A DNA stretch of 8,271 bases, taken from assembly GCA_013373005.1 (NCBI GenBank), contig JABXIP010000348.1:1-8271 (forward strand). Direction: 5' to 3'. Below are positions 1 through 5,085 of this stretch, one piece after another. The DNA comes from Cytophagia bacterium (lineage in GTDB: Bacteria; Bacteroidota; Bacteroidia; Cytophagales; Cyclobacteriaceae). Below the pieces are notes generated by a model. The model ran no database searches, had not been told where the DNA came from, and worked only from the letters and a program-made list of their open reading frames with translations. Position 1 is the first letter of the stretch. Every line of letters begins with the position of its first letter. A program made the position numbers and the translations under genes.

Positions 1-747
1 AAGAGAGGGGCAGTAATGCTTCAAAACACCAAAGCTGCCAAACATAAATACGCCTTGAAATCCATGGCTGCTTTCAAGGCAAAAATCTTATCCAACACCC
101 TTCAAGGGCTTGAATTGGATATTGATGGAAAGAACGTCTGGTTCAAGCTGATTGGCGACTTCAATGCCTATAACCTGCTGGCTGTTTTCGGAACAGCTGT
201 GCTTTTGGGAGAAGACGAAACTGAGGTTTTAGAGCAGCTTTCCAATGTGAATCCAGCTCCAGGAAGATTTGAGCAAGTGATTACCAACACAGGCATCACT
301 GCCTTGGTAGATTATGCTCATACACCGGATGCCTTAGAAAATGTACTGTCTACTATTAAAGAGTTCAGAACCGGTAATGAAACTGTCATTACAGTAGTAG
401 GCTGTGGTGGAAACAGGGACAAAGAGAAAAGACCGATCATGGCGAAAATCGCCTGTGATCTAAGCGATAAAGTGATTTTGACTTCAGATAACCCACGTTT
501 TGAAGAGCCGGGTGACATTCTGAAGGATATGCAAGCAGGGGTTTCTCCTTCCAACTTCAAAAAGACTTTGGTCATTGAAGATAGAAGAGAGGCCATAAAA
601 GCTGCCTGTAGCATGGCCGAACCTAAAGATATTATTCTGGTGGCTGGCAAAGGCCATGAGACTTATCAGGAAATCAAAGGAGTGCGTAGCGACTTTGACG
701 ATAGACAAGTATTGAGTGAAATGTTAAACCTAATGCACCAGAAGTGA
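1..747 (+). CDS. murE: UDP-MurNAc-tripeptide ligase MurE, 3' part (5' end outside the window)
   Basis: This is the C-terminal 248 residues of MurE, the cytoplasmic ATP-dependent ligase that adds the third amino acid to UDP-MurNAc-L-Ala-D-Glu. The frame is open from base 1 (KRGAVMLQNTKA), so the ATG at 16 is internal and not the start. Counting from the first visible codon, the Mur ligase C-terminal domain shows PGRFE (87-91), DYAHTPD (104-110), GCGGNRDKEKRP, DNPR (163-166) and GKGHETYQ (from 216). In the family, DNPR and the Gly/Glu of the last motif bind meso-diaminopimelate, so a meso-DAP-adding enzyme is expected rather than a lysine-adding one. The N-terminal UDP-binding domain and ATP P-loop lie upstream and cannot be checked. 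The TGA stop coincides with the left edge of repeat element A. Identification is firm; substrate specificity is inferred from DNPR. Confidence 0.96.
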   Translation, partial: KRGAVMLQNTKAAKHKYALKSMAAFKAKILSNTLQGLELDIDGKNVWFKLIGDFNAYNLLAVFGTAVLLGEDETEVLEQLSNVNPAPGRFEQVITNTGITALVDYAHTPDALENVLSTIKEFRTGNETVITVVGCGGNRDKEKRPIMAKIACDLSDKVILTSDNPRFEEPGDILKDMQAGVSPSNFKKTLVIEDRREAIKAACSMAEPKDIILVAGKGHETYQEIKGVRSDFDDRQVLSEMLNLMHQK

Positions 748-780
748 TGTACGATATGCGATTTACGATTTACGATTTGG
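746..780 (+). repeat. Left heptad-repeat arm of element A
   Basis: Five consecutive 7-bp units begin inside the murE stop codon. All start with GAT, and units three and four (760-773) are both exactly GATTTAC. The arm is complementary to the right arm at 824-858 and has the same heptad phase as the left arm of element B at 2107-2141. Confidence 0.75.
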
Positions 781-791
781 GAATGACGAAT

Positions 792-815
792 GACAATTCG
801 ACCGGAGTAATTGTC
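792..815 (+). repeat. Central hairpin of element A
   Basis: GACAATT at 792-798 is perfectly complementary to AATTGTC at 809-815, leaving a 10-base loop. It lies in the centre of element A, so the RNA could fold as a long outer stem capped by this inner stem. No run of T follows, so it is not an intrinsic terminator. Confidence 0.6.
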
Positions 816-823
816 GGTTCAGG

Positions 824-858
824 GGACATCGTAATTCAAAAATCTAATATCGTAAATG
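824..858 (+). repeat. Right heptad-repeat arm of element A
   Basis: Five 7-bp units in a row. Units one, two, three and four end in TC, and the last is GTAAATG (852-858). Four of the five are variants of GTAAATC, the complement of the left-arm unit. The arm ends 35 bases before the mraY ATG, so unlike in element B it does not supply a start codon. Confidence 0.72.
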
Positions 859-893
859 GTTTGAAACTAAAAACGAGAAACAGAGAACAGTAG

Positions 894-2108
894 ATGCTAT
901 ACTATTTATTCGACTTTTTGGATAGAGAATATGACCTGATAGGAGCTGGGGTATTCCAGTACATCTCCTTCAGGGCAGGTATGGCTGTGCTTGTTTCATT
1001 GCTCATCACCATCACATTTGGTGAGTCGCTCATTACCATGCTTAGAAAAAAGCAGGTGGGCGAGACCATCCGTGACCTTGGACTTGAAGGCCAAATGCAA
1101 AAGAAGGGTACACCAACTATGGGTGGGCTGATCATCATTGCGGCTATTGTCATACCAACATTGCTGTTCGCTAAGCTGGAAAATATTTATGTCATTCTAT
1201 TGTTGGTGACCACTCTAGTTTTGGGTGGAATTGGCTTTTTGGATGACTACATCAAAGTCTTCAAGAAGAACAAGGAAGGTTTAGCCGGAAAGTTTAAAGT
1301 AGTTGGTCAGATAGCTGTTGGTTTAATTGTGGGAGCTACGCTCTTCTTTAGTGATGATGTTGTGGTTAGGGAATTCAATGAGACACCTGTTGAAATTCAG
1401 GCTGAAGGTCAACCTGCCACTAGCTATAAAGATGTCAAATCTACCACAACCACTATCCCATTTGTAAAGAACAATGAGCTAGACTATAGCAGGCTAAATC
1501 CAACGGAGAATGATCTTGTCACCGCTGCAATCTATATTCTGATTGTAATCTTCTTCGTGACGGCCATTTCAAATGGAGCCAATATTACTGATGGAATAGA
1601 TGGATTGGCAGCCGGAACCTCGGCCATTATCGGGTTGACCTTGGCTATTCTGGCCTATATCTCAGGTAATGCCATTTTTTCAGATTACCTGAACGTAATG
1701 TTCATACCGAATACGGGTGAGTTGGTGATTTTCTGTACTGCATTTGTGGGAGCGTGTGTTGGCTTCTTGTGGTACAACTCTTATCCAGCCCAGGTATTTA
1801 TGGGCGACACCGGAAGCCTTTCATTGGGTGGGGTCATCGCTGTGTTGGCTCTAGTACTTAGAAAAGAACTTTTGATTCCCGTGCTGTGCGGAATCTTCGT
1901 GATTGAAAATCTCTCTGTGATTTTGCAGGTGAGCTACTTCAAATACACTAAAAAGAAATATGGTGAAGGCAGAAGAATCTTCAAGATGTCTCCGCTTCAC
2001 CACCATTACCAGAAAATGGAAATCCCGGAACCCAAGATCGTTACACGATTCTGGATTGTGGGTATCCTGCTGGCAATTATTGCCTTGGCTACTTTAAAGT
2101 TAAGGTGA
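894..2108 (+). CDS. mraY: Phospho-MurNAc-pentapeptide transferase MraY
   Basis: MraY is the integral membrane enzyme that transfers phospho-MurNAc-pentapeptide from UDP to undecaprenyl phosphate, making lipid I on the cytoplasmic face. The 404-residue product has multiple hydrophobic helices. Family motifs are in order: GTPTMGG (72-78), the DD pair of FLDDYIK (117-118), NITDGIDGLAAG (230-241), FMGDTGSL (302-309, catalytic-type Asp at 305) and the HHH triplet of SPLHHHYQ (369-371). It is about 45 residues longer than the 360-residue E. coli enzyme. The excess is a polar loop at about 153-207, between membrane segments, which I recall as usual for Bacteroidota. The ATG at 894 fits the typical N-terminus MLYYLF; the upstream stretch is purine-rich (871-890) but has no strong Shine-Dalgarno. 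The TGA stop coincides with the left edge of element B. Confidence 0.98.
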   Translation: MLYYLFDFLDREYDLIGAGVFQYISFRAGMAVLVSLLITITFGESLITMLRKKQVGETIRDLGLEGQMQKKGTPTMGGLIIIAAIVIPTLLFAKLENIYVILLLVTTLVLGGIGFLDDYIKVFKKNKEGLAGKFKVVGQIAVGLIVGATLFFSDDVVVREFNETPVEIQAEGQPATSYKDVKSTTTTIPFVKNNELDYSRLNPTENDLVTAAIYILIVIFFVTAISNGANITDGIDGLAAGTSAIIGLTLAILAYISGNAIFSDYLNVMFIPNTGELVIFCTAFVGACVGFLWYNSYPAQVFMGDTGSLSLGGVIAVLALVLRKELLIPVLCGIFVIENLSVILQVSYFKYTKKKYGEGRRIFKMSPLHHHYQKMEIPEPKIVTRFWIVGILLAIIALATLKLR

Positions 2109-2141
2109 TGTAAGATGTTAAATGTATGATGTACGATTGAA
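2107..2141 (+). repeat. Left heptad-repeat arm of element B
   Basis: Five 7-bp units start within the mraY stop codon (TGA at 2106-2108). Four of the five begin with GAT, and the fourth (2128-2134) is GATGTAC, identical to the first unit of element A. The copies are more diverged than in element A. The four-helix-bundle start codon follows five bases after the arm. Confidence 0.65.
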
Positions 2142-2146
2142 GAAAA

Positions 2147-2539
2147 TTGAATAGACAACAGATCATATTGAGGCAAAAAAGGTTCGTTTTGGACGTTGTT
2201 AATCTTTGTGATTCATTGCCAAAAGGCTATGCCTATTCTATTTTCTCTAGACAATTGATTCGATGTTCAAGTTCTGTTGGTGCTAATTATCGTGCAGCTG
2301 GAAGAGCAAAGTCAGATGCAGACTTCATAAATAAGCTGAAGATAGTTGAGGAGGAAGCAGATGAGAGTTGCTATTGGCTGGATCTGATTCTTTCCCTGAA
2401 AGGGATAAATTCTAACGAAACCACAAGGCTTTTGAAAGAAGCTGAAGAGATACTTGCGATAACGGTTGCCTCTATAGTGACGGTAAGGAAAAGAGTGTCT
2501 GCTTCTGATCGTAAATCCAACATTGTAAATCGTAAATGA
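2147..2539 (+). CDS. Four-helix-bundle protein of the 23S rRNA intervening-sequence (S23) family
   Basis: The 130-residue product matches the four-helix-bundle family found in 23S rRNA intervening sequences and related to the accessory protein Avd of diversity-generating retroelements. The hallmark stretch is QLIRCSSSVGANYRAAGRA (36-54), then DFINKLKIVEEEADESCYWL (59-78). Four amphipathic helices are expected at about 3-23, 27-52, 57-85 and 90-117. There is no signal peptide or membrane segment. Known relatives form rings that can bind nucleic acid, but no enzymatic activity is established and the role here is unknown. The only possible start is the TTG at 2147: an in-frame stop lies at 2138-2140 and there is no internal Met codon. 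The last ten residues (DRKSNIVNRK) are encoded by the right arm of element B. The TGA stop overlaps the murD ATG. All key helices are intact, so the gene may be functional. Confidence 0.85.
   Translation: MNRQQIILRQKRFVLDVVNLCDSLPKGYAYSIFSRQLIRCSSSVGANYRAAGRAKSDADFINKLKIVEEEADESCYWLDLILSLKGINSNETTRLLKEAEEILAITVASIVTVRKRVSASDRKSNIVNRK
2504..2538 (+). repeat. Right heptad-repeat arm of element B, overlapping the murD start
   Basis: Five 7-bp units: the second (2511-2517) and fourth (2525-2531) are exactly GTAAATC, and the last (2532-2538) is GTAAATG. This arm is at once the C-terminal coding end of the four-helix-bundle gene, the source of its stop codon's first two bases, and the source of the murD ATG (2536-2538). 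It aligns with 824-858 of element A unit for unit. Confidence 0.75.
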
Positions 2540-3882
2540 TAAAAGTGAAGCGTAAACTAACCATACTCGGAGCCGGTGAAAGCGGCATAGGAGCAGCTCT
2601 ATTAGGGCAGGCTAAGGAGTATGATGTGTTCGTTTCAGATGCCGGTCAAATCAAGCCCAATTATAAGAATGAGCTTGAAGAGGCAGGGATTACTTATGAA
2701 GAAGGAAGTCATTCAGTTGATAGAATTCTGAAGAGTGATTTAGTGGTGAAAAGCCCAGGAATACCAGAAAAGGCAGAGTTGATAAAGAAGTTGAGAGCGA
2801 ATGGAAATCTGATTATTTCAGAGATCGAGTTCGCATCGCAATTTACGAATGCCAAGCTGATAGGAATTACCGGAACAAACGGTAAAACCACCACCGCCAT
2901 GCTCACTTATCACATCCTTAAAACAGGTGGATTTAATGTAGGGCTGGCTGGAAATGTAGGAACAAGCTTCGCACGTCAGGTGCTGACTGAAAACTTCGAT
3001 TGGTATGTGCTTGAGCTGAGCAGCTTCCAATTGGACGATTCCTACGAATTGAAATTAGAAATAGGAGTCTTATTGAATATCACGCCAGATCATCTGGATC
3101 GATACGATTACGACTACCAAAAATATATCGCATCTAAGATGCGCATATTTCACCTTGTACACCTGGGGCGACATGCTGTCTATTGGCAGGATGACCCCCA
3201 AATCGGGGAAGGCATTGTTAAAGCCACTAGTGGCCTCAATGTACATCCCTTTTCGCTCAGCGGAGACGCTGCTGAGATTACTTATATACAAAATGATAGG
3301 TTGTTTTATGTCCCTAATGGTATTGAGGTGTCTGCCCCCAGAGCAGATATCTCAATCAAGGGACTACATAATGCCTTAAATGCCGCTGCGGCTGGAAATG
3401 CTGCTCTGGTAGCAGGTGTTGCACCTGAAGCTTTGTTGGAAGCTTTGAAGACTTTCAAAGGCGCTGAGCACAGGTTGGAATCTGTACGAGAGCTCGATGG
3501 GGTTGAGTACATCAATGATTCTAAAGCAACCAATCTTGATTCTGTAAAGTATGCCCTCGATGCCTTCGAAAATCCGATTATTTGGATTGCTGGAGGAATT
3601 GATAAGGGCAATGAATATAACCTGGTGAACCAACTGGTACAGGATAAAGTGAAGGCGCTGATTTGCCTTGGGAAAGACAATTCTAAGCTCATGACTTCAT
3701 TTGAAAATCTAGTGCCGGTTATCAAATCAACTGACGATTTAATCCAGGCAGTACGCTGGGCAAAAGAACTTGCCGAGCCGGGAGACATTGTGTTGCTCTC
3801 TCCGGCATGTGCCAGTTTTGATTTGTTCCAGAATTATGTGGACAGAGGAAATCAGTTTAAGAAGGCTGTACTCGAACTGTAA
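2536..3882 (+). CDS. murD: UDP-MurNAc-L-alanine:D-glutamate ligase MurD
   Basis: MurD is the cytoplasmic ATP-dependent ligase that adds D-glutamate to UDP-MurNAc-L-Ala. The 448 residues cover the three Mur ligase domains. Visible motifs are LGAGESGIGAA (11-21, UDP-MurNAc domain), the P-loop GTNGKTTT (113-120), ELSSFQL (160-166), NITPDHLDRY (181-190), the likely carbamylated Lys201 in SKMRIF, HN (278-279), EHRLE (311-315), NDSKATN (327-333), GGIDKG (353-358) and SPACASFDLF (422-431). Length is normal. The ATG at 2536 overlaps the preceding stop as ATGA, which allows translational coupling to the four-helix-bundle gene. That ATG lies in the last repeat unit of element B; a GTG at 2545, three codons later, could be the older start because the conserved fold begins only at KLTILGAG. 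ftsW follows after 17 bases. Confidence 0.97.
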   Translation: MIKVKRKLTILGAGESGIGAALLGQAKEYDVFVSDAGQIKPNYKNELEEAGITYEEGSHSVDRILKSDLVVKSPGIPEKAELIKKLRANGNLIISEIEFASQFTNAKLIGITGTNGKTTTAMLTYHILKTGGFNVGLAGNVGTSFARQVLTENFDWYVLELSSFQLDDSYELKLEIGVLLNITPDHLDRYDYDYQKYIASKMRIFHLVHLGRHAVYWQDDPQIGEGIVKATSGLNVHPFSLSGDAAEITYIQNDRLFYVPNGIEVSAPRADISIKGLHNALNAAAAGNAALVAGVAPEALLEALKTFKGAEHRLESVRELDGVEYINDSKATNLDSVKYALDAFENPIIWIAGGIDKGNEYNLVNQLVQDKVKALICLGKDNSKLMTSFENLVPVIKSTDDLIQAVRWAKELAEPGDIVLLSPACASFDLFQNYVDRGNQFKKAVLEL

Positions 3883-3883
3883 G

Positions 3884-3897
3884 CAATTAGAAAATTG
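3884..3897 (+). repeat. Small inverted repeat in the murD-ftsW gap
   Basis: CAATT and AATTG form a perfect 5-bp palindromic stem with a 4-base loop, ending two bases before the ftsW ATG. It is too short and AT-rich to be a terminator. It may be chance or may slightly affect ftsW initiation. Confidence 0.3.
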
Positions 3898-3899
3898 AA

Positions 3900-5060
3900 A
3901 TGCTAGATAAGGTAAAAAGTTGGACAGATAAGAACATTCAGGGTGACCCGGTCATCTGGCTGGTTGTGATTTGCCTGTCTGTTTTTGGCATCCTTGTGGT
4001 GTACTCTGCTACAGGGTCTCTGGCATATCGTGCCGGAGTCAATACAGAAATGTATTTGGTGAGGCATGCCATGATGGTAGGGCTTTCCCTCTTTGTCATG
4101 TGGATTGCCCATAAGGTAGACTACCGATATTATTCAAAATTGACACACTATGCTTTGCTTTTGGCAGTGCCACTTTTGTTATATGCATGGTTAAATGGTA
4201 ATACGCATAACGGGGCCTCCAGATGGATTACACTTCCATTCATAGGTTTGCAATTCCAGCCGTCTGACCTAGCAAAATTGGCACTTATTGCCGCTTTGGC
4301 TACTATGTTGGCCAAACGTCAGCAAAAGATAGATGACCTTAAAGAATCTTTAATTCCAATGTTGGCTTGGTGTGGGGGTATTTGTGCCCTCATCGCCATG
4401 ACCAATATTTCCACAGCAGTATTGCTCTTCGCTACCTGCATGTTGCTGCTCTTCATTGGCCGTGTACCTGTCAAGTATCTGGCTATGCTTTTGGTAGTGG
4501 GTGTCTTTGCCGGATTAATTGCCATGAAGGTTGGCCAACGAGGAGAAACGGCTATGAGTAGGATCGAATCATTTCTGCATCCAACGGAAGTTCCATATCA
4601 GGCACAAGTAGCCAATATGGCCATCGCTACCGGTGGAGTGTTCGGAAAAGGTCCTGGCTCTAGTGTACAGAGAAACTTCCTTCCTGAAGCTTATTCAGAT
4701 TTTGCCTACGCCATCATCATTGAGGAGTATGGCATTGTTGGTGGGGTGTTCGTGCTCTTCCTTTATCTGGTACTGCTATATCGCGGAATGCGGGTGGTTG
4801 CTAATAGTGATAGGGCCTTTGGAGGCTTGCTTTCGGCAGGGCTCACCTTTGCCATAGTGATTCAGGCATTGGTAAATATAGGAGTAGTGGTTGGTCTCGG
4901 TCCGGTAACAGGTCAGACACTTCCACTCATCAGTATGGGAGGAACCTCACTACTATTCACCGGACTTTCATTGGGGATTATTCTCAGTGTTAGCCGTGGA
5001 GAACAAGAAGACTTTTCAGCCTTGGGTGGCGATATGAAGAATAAATTAAGAACAGCTTAG
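3900..5060 (+). CDS. ftsW: Septal peptidoglycan glycosyltransferase FtsW (SEDS family)
   Basis: FtsW is the SEDS-family membrane glycosyltransferase that polymerises lipid II at the division septum together with the transpeptidase FtsI. The 386-residue product has a short cytoplasmic N-terminus (about 1-17) and about ten membrane helices. Family motifs are GASRWI (105-110), QPSDLAK (120-126), ATGGVFGKGPGSS (243-255), LPEAYSDF (261-268), EEYGIVGG (275-282) and LPLISMGGTS (341-350). Asp267 sits where the catalytic Asp of RodA/FtsW lies in the large extracytoplasmic loop. The position inside dcw, next to murG, separates it from the paralogue RodA. The stretch MTNISTA (167-173) replaces the PD-type motif of proteobacterial FtsW, which I take as a lineage trait. 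The start at 3900 has no Shine-Dalgarno but an A-rich leader. Confidence 0.96.
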   Translation: MLDKVKSWTDKNIQGDPVIWLVVICLSVFGILVVYSATGSLAYRAGVNTEMYLVRHAMMVGLSLFVMWIAHKVDYRYYSKLTHYALLLAVPLLLYAWLNGNTHNGASRWITLPFIGLQFQPSDLAKLALIAALATMLAKRQQKIDDLKESLIPMLAWCGGICALIAMTNISTAVLLFATCMLLLFIGRVPVKYLAMLLVVGVFAGLIAMKVGQRGETAMSRIESFLHPTEVPYQAQVANMAIATGGVFGKGPGSSVQRNFLPEAYSDFAYAIIIEEYGIVGGVFVLFLYLVLLYRGMRVVANSDRAFGGLLSAGLTFAIVIQALVNIGVVVGLGPVTGQTLPLISMGGTSLLFTGLSLGIILSVSRGEQEDFSALGGDMKNKLRTA

Positions 5061-5065
5061 TATCG

Positions 5066-5076
5066 AAAAGAAAGAA
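5066..5076 (+). promoter_or_regulatory. Purine-rich stretch before murG, possible ribosome binding site
   Basis: An uninterrupted A/G run, containing AAGAAAGAA, ends nine bases before the TTG at 5086. Its spacing suits a weak ribosome binding site and is the main sequence support for starting murG at that TTG. The same bases could equally be murG codons if translation begins further upstream. Confidence 0.35.
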
Positions 5077-5085
5077 CCATATCGA

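Larger units (their letters stand above)
744..858. mobile_element. Element A: short non-coding inverted-repeat element between murE and mraY
   Basis: The murE-mraY gap is filled mainly by an imperfect palindrome of about 113 bp. The left arm (746-780) and right arm (824-858) are each five 7-bp units. Pairing 761-789 with 829-857 gives 23 matches in 29 positions without gaps. The loop holds a second, perfect 7-bp stem (792-798 with 809-815). No open reading frame of note lies inside. Its left arm matches that of element B at 25 of 33 positions (744-776 against 2105-2137), and its right arm matches at 24 of 32 (827-858 against 2507-2538). I infer that A is a deleted, non-autonomous relative of B, comparable to a MITE. 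Mobility itself is not shown by the sequence. Confidence 0.7.
2105..2538. mobile_element. Element B: inverted-repeat cassette carrying a four-helix-bundle gene
   Basis: A roughly 432-bp unit lies exactly between mraY and murD, which are normally adjacent in this cluster. Its ends are imperfect inverted arms (2107-2141 and 2504-2538) of five 7-bp units each; pairing 2105-2138 with 2507-2540 gives 23 matches in 34 positions ungapped. The only gene inside is the four-helix-bundle ORF, which nearly fills it. The arms match those of element A in sequence, length and phase. The same protein family is known from intervening sequences in 23S rRNA genes, which also have complementary ends. I infer an IVS-like mobile or formerly mobile cassette. 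There is no recognisable transposase, and I could not identify a target-site duplication. Confidence 0.68.

Noticed and set aside
792..825. Intrinsic terminator after murE
   Set aside because: The stem is AT-rich and is followed by GGTTCAGGGG rather than a T run; the downstream genes are in the same operon.
746..858. CRISPR-like array because of short repeats
   Set aside because: The units are 7 bp and contiguous or inverted, with no spacers and no cas genes.
748..893. A promoter of the Bacteroidota TAnnTTTG type in the murE-mraY gap
   Set aside because: The nearest match, TACGATTTG at 771-779, has three bases between TA and TTTG instead of two, is part of the heptad repeat, and has no convincing -33 TTTG element.
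3101..3120. Another copy of the heptad repeat inside murD (GATACGATTACGAC)
   Set aside because: It encodes the in-frame YDYD run of murD, shows no inverted partner and does not keep the heptad consensus; coincidence is the simpler reading.
3306..3788. 160-codon open frame on the minus strand within murD
   Set aside because: It lies wholly opposite well-conserved murD motifs, has no homology I recognise and no gene-like context; it is a shadow of the coding frame.
2141..3899. Shared 11-base string AGAAAATTGAA at 2141-2151 and 3889-3899
   Set aside because: It is short and AT-rich and lies in leaders before two genes, where A-rich sequence is normal in this phylum; the surrounding bases do not match.
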